A stretch of DNA of 64,000 nucleotides. Source: Synechococcus sp. UW179A. GTDB lineage: Bacteria; Cyanobacteriota; Cyanobacteriia; PCC-6307; Cyanobiaceae. Each line of letters starts with the position of its first letter. Within the stretch, counting starts at the first letter, position 1. Below, piece by piece: positions 55,563 to 64,000 of this stretch. The stretch spans positions 1 through 64,000 of the forward strand of contig NZ_UCNJ01000002.1 of assembly GCF_900473965.1 (NCBI RefSeq), in the 5' to 3' direction. The notes under the pieces are model-generated. The model was given only the letters and a program-made list of their open reading frames with translations, made no database searches and had not been told where the DNA came from. The position numbers were made by a program, and so were the translations under genes.

Positions 55563-57365
55563 ATGGCCCTGCTGGTGCAGAAGTTCGGCGGAACCTCCGT
55601 CGGCAGCGTGGAGCGCATCCAGGCCGTGGCAAGGCGTATCGCCAACTGCAAAGAGGAAGGACACGATCTGGTGATTGTGGTCTCGGCCATGGGCCACACC
55701 ACCGATGAGCTCACCGCCAAGGCCAACGCTCTCAGCAGCAATCCACCACAACGGGAAATGGACATGCTGCTCGCCACTGGTGAACAGGTGTCGATTGCGC
55801 TGCTGTCCATGGCGCTGCATGAACTGGGCGTGCCGGCCATCTCCATGACCGGCCCCCAGGTGGGCATCGTGACCGAATCCGCCCATGGCAAGGCACGCAT
55901 CCTCGACGTGCGCACCGATCGTTTGCGCAGCCGACTGGCCGAGGGCCGCGTTGTGGTGGTAGCCGGTTTTCAGGGCACAAGCCAGAGCAGCGGCGGCACC
56001 GCTGAAATCACCACCTTGGGGCGTGGAGGCTCCGACACCTCAGCCGTCGCCCTGGCGGCAGCCCTGGGTGCCGCGGCCTGTGAGATCTACACCGATGTGC
56101 CAGGGGTACTCACCACCGATCCGCGAAAAGTGGAGGACGCTCAGCTGATGCCTCAGGTGAGCTGCGACGAAATGCTCGAACTGGCCAGCCTCGGCGCTGC
56201 CGTGCTGCATCCCCGCGCCGTGGAGATCGCCCGCAATTACGGGGTCACGATGGTGGTGCGCTCTAGCTGGAGTGATGAACCCGGCACAACCCTCACCAGC
56301 CGCAGCTCGCGGCCCATTGGCCGAGAAGGTCTGGAATTGGGGAGGCCGGTGGACGGAGCCGAACTTGTGGAACACCAGGCCGTGTTGGCTCTCTCCCGTG
56401 TGTCCGATCAACCCGGCGTTGCCGCCCAGCTGTTCGAAAGCCTGTCTGAGGGTGGCGTGAATGTGGACCTGATCATCCAGGCCACCCACGACGGCAACAG
56501 CAACGACATCACCTTCACCGTTGCTGAAACTGATCTGGAGAGGGCTCGCAGCATCTGTGAATCCCTGATCCAGAAGCTGGGCGGTGAGCTGGTCGCCCAG
56601 TCCGGGATGAGCAAGCTGAGCATCAGCGGCGCCGGCATCATGGGCCGCCCTGGCATTGCCGCCGGTTTATTTCAGACCCTCTCCCGGGTGGGCATCAACC
56701 TGCGTGTGATCGCAACCAGTGAAGTGAAGGTCAGCTGTGTGATCAACGCCGACGTTGGCAGCAAAGCCCTGCAGGCCACCCAGGAAGCCTTCGAACTGGA
56801 ACCCGGTCAGATCAGCCTGAATCCCTGCGCGAGTGGCGATGGTGAGCCAGAAGTACGCGGCGTGGCCCTCGATCGTGACCAGGCCCAGGTGAGCGTGCGC
56901 AATGTTCCCGACAAACCCGGAACCGCAGGAGCACTCTGCAATGCCTTAGCCGACGCGGGCATCAGCCTCGATGCCATCGTCCAGTCGGAACGCCAGCATG
57001 CGGACGGGAGCCGCGATATCAGTTTCACGCTCAAACGCGACGACCGCAGTGCCGCAGATCGCGCCCTCAGCGCTCTGCTGGCTCAGTGGCCTGGAGCCCT
57101 GCTCGAAGACGGTCCAGCCATTGCCAGGGTCAGTGCCGTGGGCGCGGGCATGCCTGCCACGGCAGGTACGGCTGGTCGCATGTTCCGTTACCTGGCAGAA
57201 GCAGGAGTGAATATTGAAATGATCGCCACCAGTGAGATCCGCACCAGCTGCGTGGTTGCTGAAGCCGATGGTGTTAGAGCTCTTCAAGCCGTGCATGCCG
57301 GTTTCAAACTGGGAGGCAGCACTCGCCACGAAGCCGAGGGAACCGAATCACCACTGGTGGCCTAG
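55563..57365 (+). CDS. lysC: Aspartate kinase
   Basis: LysC phosphorylates aspartate, the first step to Lys, Thr, Met and diaminopimelate. The 600-residue protein has the kinase domain with LVQKFGGTSVGSVERIQAVA at the N-terminus, VVVVAGFQGTSQSSGGTAEI, TTLGRGGSDTSAVALAAALG and IYTDVPGVLTTDPR. Four ACT domains follow from about residue 265, as two repeats of the usual pair (SDQPGVAAQLFESLSEGGVN; GIAAGLFQTLSRVGINLRV; PDKPGTAGALCNALADAGIS; GRMFRYLAEAGVNIEMI). Duplicated ACT pairs are typical of cyanobacterial aspartokinases and bind Lys/Thr for feedback control. It starts 30 bp after holA. Confidence 0.96.
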   Translation: MALLVQKFGGTSVGSVERIQAVARRIANCKEEGHDLVIVVSAMGHTTDELTAKANALSSNPPQREMDMLLATGEQVSIALLSMALHELGVPAISMTGPQVGIVTESAHGKARILDVRTDRLRSRLAEGRVVVVAGFQGTSQSSGGTAEITTLGRGGSDTSAVALAAALGAAACEIYTDVPGVLTTDPRKVEDAQLMPQVSCDEMLELASLGAAVLHPRAVEIARNYGVTMVVRSSWSDEPGTTLTSRSSRPIGREGLELGRPVDGAELVEHQAVLALSRVSDQPGVAAQLFESLSEGGVNVDLIIQATHDGNSNDITFTVAETDLERARSICESLIQKLGGELVAQSGMSKLSISGAGIMGRPGIAAGLFQTLSRVGINLRVIATSEVKVSCVINADVGSKALQATQEAFELEPGQISLNPCASGDGEPEVRGVALDRDQAQVSVRNVPDKPGTAGALCNALADAGISLDAIVQSERQHADGSRDISFTLKRDDRSAADRALSALLAQWPGALLEDGPAIARVSAVGAGMPATAGTAGRMFRYLAEAGVNIEMIATSEIRTSCVVAEADGVRALQAVHAGFKLGGSTRHEAEGTESPLVA

Positions 57366-57380
57366 CTGTTCCTCGTTAAC

Positions 57381-59417
57381 TCAGCTCTGACCCACCAGCT
57401 TCTGACGGAGCTTCTTGATCCGGTCGCGAAGATTCGCAGCCTCCTCAAAGTCAAGCTTCTTAGCCGCGTCCTTCATCTTGACCTCGAGCTGATCGATCAA
57501 CTCGGGCAAGGCATCGAGAGCCATGCCATCGGAGTCATTTTCCAAGGCCTGAACAGCCTTTCCGGCCACCTGCACCAGGTCAGCATCGGGGCCATCGGTC
57601 TTGAGTTTGCGGGAGAGCTCCAGAAACGACAGGATCGAATTGCTGGCCTTTTTACCGGCTGCCGTCGGCACAATTCCATGCTTTTCATTGTGGAGCTGTT
57701 GAATCTTGCGCCGCCGTTCGGTCTCCTCGATCGCCTTGGCCATCGAATCCGTCATGTTGTCGGCATACAGCAGCGCAACCCCCTCCACATGCCGTGCAGC
57801 CCGGCCAATCGTCTGAATCAGTGAACGCTGGGCTCGCAGGAAGCCCTCCTTGTCAGCATCGAGGATTGCCACAAGGCTGACTTCGGGCAGATCGAGGCCT
57901 TCACGCAGCAGATTCACACCCACCAGCACGTCGTACTCACCCAGGCGCAGGTCCTGAATGATCTCGATCCGTTCAATCGAATGGATCTCGGAGTGCAAAT
58001 AGCGCACCCGAACCTTGTTCTCGGCCAGATAGTCCGTGAGGTCTTCCGCCATGCGCTTGGTGAGCGTTGTCACTAACACGCGCTGCTGCTTCTTGGCCCG
58101 AGTGCGGATCTCTCCCAGCAAGTCGTCGATCTGACCCGTTGTCGGCCTCACCTCCACAACAGGGTCCAGCACTCCCGTGGGACGGATGACCTGCTCGGCC
58201 ACCTGACCATCGCTCACCTTCACCTCCCAGTCACCGGGCGTGGCACTCACAAATACGGTCTGTCGTGCCTTGGTCCAAAACTCTTCGCCTTTCAGCGGCC
58301 GGTTGTCGGCTGCACTTGGCAGACGGAAGCCGTGATCAATCAACACCTTCTTGCGAGCCTGGTCGCCGTTGTACATGGCCTGAAGTTGTGAACAGGTCAC
58401 ATGGCTTTCATCAACAATCAGCAGCCAGTCTTCGGGGAAGTAATCGATCAGGCATTCCGGCGCGGAACCCGGTTCACGTCCGGCCAGATGACGGGCGTAG
58501 TTTTCAACTCCGTTGCAGTAGCCCACCTGCTGCAACATTTCCAGGTCATAGGTGGTGCGTTGCTCCAGTCGCTGGGCTTCCAGCAACTTGCCTTCGGTTT
58601 GCAGGAATTCCAACCGATCTTTGAGCTCATGGCGGATATCCTTCACCGCCGAATCCAAACGATCCTTCGGGGTCACAAAGTGTTTTGCCGGATAGATGTT
58701 GATGGTTTCAAGGCTCTGCAGGATTTCGCCGGTTGTGGGGTCGACATAGCGGATCGCTTCCACCTCATCACCGAACAGCTCCACCCTCACTAAACGGTCT
58801 TCATAAGCAGGCCCGATTTCCAGTACATCGCCTTTCACGCGAAAGCGGCCGCGGGTGATGTCCATGTCATTGCGGCTGTACTGGTTATTCACCAGTTCGC
58901 GCAAGGAGCCCCGTAGATCAAGAGACTCACCCACCCGAAACTGCACCGATGCCTTCAGGTATTCGCTGGGAATTCCCAAGCCGTAGATGCAACTGATTGA
59001 AGCCACGACAATCACATCACGTCGTTCAAATAAAGATCGCGTCGCCGAGTGACGCAGCATGTCGATCTCTTCATTGATTGAAGCGGTTTTGGCGATATAG
59101 GTATCACTGACCGGCACATACGCTTCCGGCTGGTAATAGTCGTAATAGGAGATGAAGTACTCCACAGCATTGTTAGGAAAGAATTCCCTCAGCTCATTGC
59201 AAAGCTGTGCCGCGAGGGTCTTGTTGTGAGCCAACACCAAGGCAGGACGACCCGTCTGAGCGATGACATTGGCCATCGTGAACGTTTTGCCCGTACCGGT
59301 TGCACCCAGAAGAGTCTGATAACGGCGTCCACCATTCACACCCTCCACCAATTGAGTGATTGCCGTCGGCTGATCACCTTTGGGGGTGTAGGGCGCAGTC
59401 AGGTCGTAGGCAGGCAT
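57381..59417 (-). CDS. uvrB: UvrABC excision nuclease subunit B
   Basis: UvrB verifies DNA damage delivered by UvrA and recruits UvrC. The 678-residue protein has Walker [21 protein letters not shown] near residue 35, the beta-hairpin [20 protein letters not shown], helicase motifs including [40 protein letters not shown] and [20 protein letters not shown], and a C-terminal UVR domain [23 protein letters not shown] 59417 ([17 protein letters not shown]) is chosen; a 12-codon upstream extension is not UvrB-like. It is convergent with lysC. Confidence 0.97.
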   Translation of the reverse strand: MPAYDLTAPYTPKGDQPTAITQLVEGVNGGRRYQTLLGATGTGKTFTMANVIAQTGRPALVLAHNKTLAAQLCNELREFFPNNAVEYFISYYDYYQPEAYVPVSDTYIAKTASINEEIDMLRHSATRSLFERRDVIVVASISCIYGLGIPSEYLKASVQFRVGESLDLRGSLRELVNNQYSRNDMDITRGRFRVKGDVLEIGPAYEDRLVRVELFGDEVEAIRYVDPTTGEILQSLETINIYPAKHFVTPKDRLDSAVKDIRHELKDRLEFLQTEGKLLEAQRLEQRTTYDLEMLQQVGYCNGVENYARHLAGREPGSAPECLIDYFPEDWLLIVDESHVTCSQLQAMYNGDQARKKVLIDHGFRLPSAADNRPLKGEEFWTKARQTVFVSATPGDWEVKVSDGQVAEQVIRPTGVLDPVVEVRPTTGQIDDLLGEIRTRAKKQQRVLVTTLTKRMAEDLTDYLAENKVRVRYLHSEIHSIERIEIIQDLRLGEYDVLVGVNLLREGLDLPEVSLVAILDADKEGFLRAQRSLIQTIGRAARHVEGVALLYADNMTDSMAKAIEETERRRKIQQLHNEKHGIVPTAAGKKASNSILSFLELSRKLKTDGPDADLVQVAGKAVQALENDSDGMALDALPELIDQLEVKMKDAAKKLDFEEAANLRDRIKKLRQKLVGQS

Positions 59418-59490
59418 GGTCCTCGCGCTGTAAGCCCTGAATGGGGCGTCCACGTTACGGGCCCCATTAGCGCGCGCGTGTCCGCAGCAA

Positions 59491-60264
59491 TCAGACCCGG
59501 CTGGTGACCTCGCGACCTAAGGCTTCACGCAGACCGCGCACCACAGCGACCATGGCCAACTCATCATCGAGGCGATTCACCGCCGAGCCAACGCCCACAC
59601 CCGCTGCACCAGCTGCGATCGCCATCGGCACTGTGACAGCTGAAAGACCCGATGCACAAAGCACTGGTACCGTCACACCAGCATTTTGCAGAGCAGCGCT
59701 GATGCTGTGAGCTGCGGCCAGCGTGGGAGCTGCCTTCTCAATCAGACCAAGGTTGCCAGCACTGAAGGGTTTGGCACTGGTGCCACCCTCGGTCTGGATC
59801 AAATCGGCACCGGCCGCCACCAGATCCACGGCCAGCTGTTCCTGCTGATCCATTGGCAACACATGGGCAACGGTGACGCTCAGCACCACCTCAGGCAGCA
59901 AGCTGCGAGTACGGCGTGTGAGTTCCAGCACCTCATCAGCTCCGAAGATGCGCCCCTGGGGGTAGAAGGAATCGAAATTACCGATCTCCACCATCGTTGC
60001 TCCTGCAGCTACAGCAGCGGGAAACTGCTCGGGCTCAACAGACGAGACGCAGACCGGAAGGCCAGCGGATGCCTCAACCGCCAGCTTCACCAGTTCGGCA
60101 TCACAGGCCACATCGATTAGATCGGCCCCACCCAGTCCAGCTGCGCGCGACACGCGGGCGACAGAGTCCGCGTTGAAGTTCATCAGACCGGCGATCACCT
60201 TCAGCGCGGAACGCTGTTCAAGGCTGCGGCGTAGGGCAGCTGGCAGCAGAGAAAGGCGGGACAT
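59491..60264 (-). CDS. ycf23: Ycf23/DUF561 family TIM-barrel-like protein
   Basis: The 257-residue protein matches Ycf23, found in cyanobacteria and some plastids, also known as DUF561. It has [94 protein letters not shown] and [20 protein letters not shown]. The pattern of glycine-ended strands suggests a TIM barrel with a phosphate-binding site (GVGVGSAVN). The function is not established. ATG 60264 is divergent from tilS. The frame is open into the tilS gene, but that part is antisense to tilS. Confidence 0.88.
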   Translation of the reverse strand: MSRLSLLPAALRRSLEQRSALKVIAGLMNFNADSVARVSRAAGLGGADLIDVACDAELVKLAVEASAGLPVCVSSVEPEQFPAAVAAGATMVEIGNFDSFYPQGRIFGADEVLELTRRTRSLLPEVVLSVTVAHVLPMDQQEQLAVDLVAAGADLIQTEGGTSAKPFSAGNLGLIEKAAPTLAAAHSISAALQNAGVTVPVLCASGLSAVTVPMAIAAGAAGVGVGSAVNRLDDELAMVAVVRGLREALGREVTSRV

Positions 60265-60337
60265 CAAGCAGACATCAGATGAATGCATTCTCCCACCGCA
60301 CGAACGGGCAGGATCGAAGCCACACTCACCCAAAGCG

Positions 60338-61357
60338 ATGAAAGCCGGCGAGCCTTGGCTGAACTGGCACGACAGACTGCACCGCCAACTTCTACAGAAT
60401 CCCCAGCTGCTGCCCAAAGGGACAACTCTGTTGCTGGCGGTTTCCGGCGGTCAGGACTCGATGGCTCTGCTGGGGCTGCTGAGGGATTTGTCCAATCGAC
60501 ATCAATGGACTCTGCAGCTTTGGCATGGAGACCACGGCTGGCATCCAGGATCCGCACGCATTGCCAGCGATTTGGCCAGCTGGTGCCAAACGCAACAGCT
60601 GCCACTGCTGATCAGCACCAGCAGCTTCGGCACCACCGGCAGCGAAGCTAAAGCCCGTGCATGGCGTTACACCGAGCTGCATCAGGCCTGTGAGCAACTC
60701 AACCTCAACAGCCCTGCCAACCCTTGCCGCACGGTCGTGACCGCGCACACCGCCAGTGACCGCGCTGAATCACTGCTTTTGCAACTCAGCCGGGGAACAG
60801 ATCTGGCCGGGCTGGGCAACCTGCGTTGGCAGCGGACCCTCAATGCCACGGCAACGAATGAGATTCGCCTGGTGCGTCCACTGCTGCACTTCAGCCGTGA
60901 CGACACGGCCGCCATCTGCCAGGACCTGCAACTGCCAATCTGGACAGACCCGAGCAACGATGATCCACGCTTCGATCGCAACCGCATCCGTCAGGAGGTC
61001 CTACCGGTGCTGGAGGCCCTACACCCTGGCTGCAGCAGGCGGATGGCTGAACTGAGCGAGCGAGTGTCCCAGCTGCAGGACACCCAGAGCGCACTGGTGA
61101 CGCTGAGTCTGGACAACCTGAAACGACAGGACGGCGCCTTGAAACGAGCGCCACTGCAACAACTCCCCGGTTCAGCAAGACGACTGCTCTTGCATGGATG
61201 GCTGCAGGCCCAAGGCATGCCAGCACTCTCGGCCCGACAGCTTGAAGAACTGAGCACTGCCATCGGCCCAAGCCAACCGCCTGGTGAGCGTCATCTGACA
61301 GGTGGGAAGCGACTCCACTGGTGCCGGGACTGGGTACAACTGGAAGACAGGAACTGA
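60338..61357 (+). CDS. tilS: tRNA(Ile)-lysidine synthase
   Basis: TilS converts C34 of tRNA-Ile(CAU) to lysidine so that it reads AUA. The 339-residue protein has the N-type ATP pyrophosphatase loop LLLAVSGGQDSMALLGLLRD (SGGQDS near residue 35), WHGDHGW, ARAWRYTELHQACEQL, VVTAHTASDRAESLLLQLSR and LVRPLLHFSR, followed by DPSNDDPRFDRNRIRQEVLP, the tRNA-binding signature. The C-terminal domain is short, as in other cyanobacteria. ATG 60338 (MKAGEPWLN) is chosen; the longer frame upstream is antisense to ycf23. Confidence 0.95.
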   Translation: MKAGEPWLNWHDRLHRQLLQNPQLLPKGTTLLLAVSGGQDSMALLGLLRDLSNRHQWTLQLWHGDHGWHPGSARIASDLASWCQTQQLPLLISTSSFGTTGSEAKARAWRYTELHQACEQLNLNSPANPCRTVVTAHTASDRAESLLLQLSRGTDLAGLGNLRWQRTLNATATNEIRLVRPLLHFSRDDTAAICQDLQLPIWTDPSNDDPRFDRNRIRQEVLPVLEALHPGCSRRMAELSERVSQLQDTQSALVTLSLDNLKRQDGALKRAPLQQLPGSARRLLLHGWLQAQGMPALSARQLEELSTAIGPSQPPGERHLTGGKRLHWCRDWVQLEDRN

Positions 61358-61363
61358 ACTCAC

Positions 61364-62344
61364 TTGGACGGCGACTTTCAGAGCAACTATCTCGCCGCTG
61401 AACAGGCCTACGGCACTGGTGACTTTGAGACTGCGCAATCCATCACTGTTGAACTGCTCAATCAGCTGGAGCCGATACCGGAAAAGGGCGCTGAACAGGA
61501 CGCGGTTCTGGCTTGGCGAGCCTTCGTGGCTCTATTAGCGGGCCACATCGACCTCTATGGCTTTCAAGCCCCTGATCAAGCTGAGGCGCATTACAAGCTG
61601 GTGTTAGCCAGTAACCCGCAAGACACACTGCGGGAACTGGCGGAGCAGGGCCTGGAACGGATCAGGAGCGATCGTGAGTCGGTGACCAGATCAACGCAGG
61701 CGACTGATCCCGCTGAGGATCGATTCACGGAGTCTCTGACGACCAAGGGCTCCCTTGCCTTAGTGGCTGACCCCTTTATTAACGGAGCATCCCCCGCAGT
61801 GGACTCTGTGCAGTCAAGCGTCGTCACAACCGCGATGCCCTGGCTGAACAACAACGAACAATCAGACGATGGTGATGACCACACGCTCTCCATCGCCATC
61901 AACGCCGTAGCTGAACCTGAGCCCGAAACTGAACCTCAGCCCATCAATGAAGGAGAACCTGAACCTGAGACAACATCAGTGATCACCAAGCTCAACGACG
62001 AACAATCAGACGGCGATCACGACCAAACGCTCTCCATCGACATCAACGCTGTAGCTGAGCCTGAATCCGACTGTCAGCCGATCAGTGAAAAGGAACCTGA
62101 GCCTGGATCCGAACCTGAACCCAGCGCTGAGCTCTCCGATGGAGCAACGATTGAAGCCGTGACCATCGCAACCAAGGCCTTAGCCGATACCGAGACCAAC
62201 GAGGCAATCAAGCAACGGCTGGAAGCGGGCAGTTTGCTGGTGAAGCTCCCGGATACAGCGTTGGAGCCCCCCAAGCAGAGCTCGGAGGGCGACCAAGTCC
62301 AAAGCCGATGGTCGTGGCTACAAAAAGCCCTACGCCGCAGCTGA
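61364..62344 (+). CDS. Acidic Glu/Pro-rich protein with TPR-like N-terminus, unknown function
   Basis: I do not recognise a named family. Residues 1-105 are alpha-helical and TPR-like (NYLAAEQAYGTGDFETAQSI ... AEAHYKLVLASNPQDTLREL). From about 155 to 260 the chain is acidic and low complexity with a 48-codon internal duplication: EQSDDGDDHTLSIAINAVAE and EQSDGDHDQTLSIDINAVAE. A C-terminal stretch ends VQSRWSWLQKALRRS, a possible amphipathic helix. The start is TTG 61364, 6 bp after tilS, with AGGA further upstream. The 3' end overlaps rnj by 15 bp on the other strand. A soluble adaptor is plausible. Confidence 0.65.
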   Translation: MDGDFQSNYLAAEQAYGTGDFETAQSITVELLNQLEPIPEKGAEQDAVLAWRAFVALLAGHIDLYGFQAPDQAEAHYKLVLASNPQDTLRELAEQGLERIRSDRESVTRSTQATDPAEDRFTESLTTKGSLALVADPFINGASPAVDSVQSSVVTTAMPWLNNNEQSDDGDDHTLSIAINAVAEPEPETEPQPINEGEPEPETTSVITKLNDEQSDGDHDQTLSIDINAVAEPESDCQPISEKEPEPGSEPEPSAELSDGATIEAVTIATKALADTETNEAIKQRLEAGSLLVKLPDTALEPPKQSSEGDQVQSRWSWLQKALRRS

Positions 62345-64000
62345 GCGGCGACGACGGGTGCGGCCAGCTGGCATGTCTTGATCGACTGCTGGCGCTGCAG
62401 AGGCGGGTGCAGCGGGCGCAGGCTCCTTGGCGGGTGCGGGGGCTTTCGAAGCTGCAGCCACAGGTTGCTTCACTACAGCCGACTTGGCCTCAACAGCAGC
62501 TGAACGAGCTGTCGTGATCACCCGCGCTGGAGTTCCTTCGCGGTTGCGGTCTCGACCACCACCACCATGCCGACCAGCTCCATGACCACCGCCGTGGCGA
62601 CCACCACGTCCACGGGGCGCTGGACGATCGTCGGGCTCGGAGTCCGCACGACCCTTGTACACAGGTGTGCCTGCCGGTGCCGGCTGCACCAGACAGAGAA
62701 TCAAAGGCTCCACCTGAAGTTCACGGCGCATGCGGCGGCTGAGGCCGACCTCTACCTCCCGCTGTACACCCATCCAGTCGACGTCCGGGGCCTTGCCACC
62801 GGTGTTTCGGGTGAGCTGCTTCCAGCGATTCTCAAGCACCCACTTGATTTCACGTTCCGTCCACAGCGACATCTTGCGGGCATCGGCAGTGGTAACAACA
62901 CCGCGAAGATTCACGCGAGGCGGGGCAACCATGGCCCCGTCGGTGCTAATCGCAGCAAGGATCGTAACGATGCCATCTTCTGCCAGTTGCTGACGTTCCT
63001 TCAGAACGCGGGCATCGACAATGCCATTACGCGACTGATCGAGCAGCTCAATACCAGCCTTCACCGGGTCCGACTTGGTGATTGAGTCTGCGGTGAGCTC
63101 AACAACATCGCCGTTATCAATGATCAACGTGTTGTTCTCAGGAACGCCCATGGAATGACCGGTTCTGGCATGGCGCACCAGCATGCGGTGCTCACCGTGC
63201 ACGGGCACGAAAAATTTTGGACGGGTGAGCGCCAGCATCAGTTTCTGGTCCTCCTGGAAGCCATGGCCAGAAACATGAATGCCTTCGCCTTTGCCGTAGA
63301 CCACCTTGGCTCCGAGCATCATCAGCCGGTCGATCGTGTTCACCACGGAAATGGTGTTTCCAGGAATCGGACTCGCCGAAAAGATGATCGTGTCGGAGCT
63401 CTTGACTCTCACTTGCGGGTGTTCACCACGGGAGATACGGCTCAGAGCTGCCAGAGGCTCACCCTGACTGCCGGTCATCAGCAGCAGGGTTTCGCGATCG
63501 GAAACATTGTTGATCTGCTTGATCGGCACAAAAAGTTCATCAGGGGCACGCATGTAACCCAGTTCACGGGCCTTGGCGATCACGTTGAGCATGGAGCGAC
63601 CCAACAGGCCAACCTTGCGGCCGTTCTTGAGGGCGAGCTCAAGGATCATCGATACACGATGGATTGAACTGGCAAAGGTGGTGACGATCACTCGCCCATC
63701 GGCCTCGGCGATGTGACGGTCAAGGTTGGAGAACACGGACCGCTCGGGAGGACAGAAACCCGGCACCTCGGCATTGGTGGAATCGCTGAACAAACAGAGC
63801 ACTCCCTTATCGCCATGGTGAGCCAGACGCGCCAGATCGAAGTGTTCACCGTCAACAGGGGTGTGATCGAACTTGAAGTCACCCGTGAAAATGATGGTTC
63901 CCACCGGTGTGGAGATGGCTAACGAAAAGCTGTCGGCCATCGAGTGGGTGTTACGGATGAACTCCACTGAGAAGTGCTGACCCACCTTCACCACGTCGCG
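62330..64000 (-). CDS. rnj: Ribonuclease J (partial; N-terminus beyond the window)
   Basis: RNase J has endo- and 5'-exonuclease activity in RNA turnover. The visible 556 residues run from inside the metallo-beta-lactamase domain (FIRNTHSMADSFSLAI, TGDFKFDHTPVDG, LFSDSTNAEVPGF) through the beta-CASP domain (VTTFASSIHRVSMILELALK, LLMTGSQGEPLAALSRISRG, SSDTIIFSASPIPGN) and VSGHGFQEDQKLML, FVPVHGEHRML. A C-terminal domain follows, then an added tail of about 100 residues: RG/GGH-rich (RGRGGRHGGGHGAGRHGGGG), then Ala/Pro/Lys-rich, ending RTRRRRSAAA. The tail is likely disordered and could bind RNA. Confidence 0.94.
   Translation of the reverse strand, partial: RDVVKVGQHFSVEFIRNTHSMADSFSLAISTPVGTIIFTGDFKFDHTPVDGEHFDLARLAHHGDKGVLCLFSDSTNAEVPGFCPPERSVFSNLDRHIAEADGRVIVTTFASSIHRVSMILELALKNGRKVGLLGRSMLNVIAKARELGYMRAPDELFVPIKQINNVSDRETLLLMTGSQGEPLAALSRISRGEHPQVRVKSSDTIIFSASPIPGNTISVVNTIDRLMMLGAKVVYGKGEGIHVSGHGFQEDQKLMLALTRPKFFVPVHGEHRMLVRHARTGHSMGVPENNTLIIDNGDVVELTADSITKSDPVKAGIELLDQSRNGIVDARVLKERQQLAEDGIVTILAAISTDGAMVAPPRVNLRGVVTTADARKMSLWTEREIKWVLENRWKQLTRNTGGKAPDVDWMGVQREVEVGLSRRMRRELQVEPLILCLVQPAPAGTPVYKGRADSEPDDRPAPRGRGGRHGGGHGAGRHGGGGRDRNREGTPARVITTARSAAVEAKSAVVKQPVAAASKAPAPAKEPAPAAPASAAPAVDQDMPAGRTRRRRSAAA

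Overview
The window comes from a marine picocyanobacterium, most likely a Synechococcus of the marine clade. The evidence is a PsbZ photosystem II subunit, a Ycf23/DUF561 protein, a cyanobacterial type aspartokinase with a four-ACT tail, group 2 sigma factor sequence, compact gene packing, and frequent 1-, 4- and 8-base overlaps. No search was run, so genus and species are inference.

Layout. Positions 1-8513 are a housekeeping block: sigma factor (partial), mgtE, glutathione peroxidase, two crcB genes, an SH3-like exported protein, gyrB, miaA, infC and a GntR regulator. cysE (8583-9332) leads directly into a surface-glycan region of about 40 kb that ends before secA (45455-48310). From about 48.3 kb to the end the content is again mostly core: a glycosyltransferase, GNAT, tRNA-Gly(GCC), ribH, psbZ, mutS (broken), cobH/cbiC, holA, lysC, uvrB, ycf23, tilS, an acidic hypothetical protein and RNase J (partial).

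The glycan region. It encodes a Wzm/Wzt ABC exporter (the ATPase carries a C-terminal carbohydrate-binding-like domain), two RgpF-type rhamnan-synthesis domains, at least nine glycosyltransferase domains, two sulfotransferase domains, all four dTDP-L-rhamnose enzymes (rfbA, rfbB, rfbC, rfbD, split over three sites), a WcaJ-type initiating phosphoglycosyltransferase, a further sugar epimerase, and two RTX proteins, one of them an M10 zinc protease. Together they point to synthesis, sulfation and export of a rhamnose-containing surface polysaccharide. Inside the region sits a visibly AT-rich + strand module (31661-38959): a 1171-residue TPR protein with a SPINDLY/OGT-like C-terminus, a SAM methyltransferase, two tandem DegT aminotransferases and a WbqC-family protein. 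Its edges hold decayed genes and a near-perfect 21-bp direct repeat.

Broken genes. mutS has an in-frame TAG that removes its ATPase domain. A phospholipase-D-like nuclease gene (38992-39572) has frameshifts and a Trp-to-stop change. A helix-turn-helix gene remnant (30875-31321) has five in-frame stops. Apart from one clear terminator, regulatory signals were hard to support, and many genes lack an obvious Shine-Dalgarno sequence.
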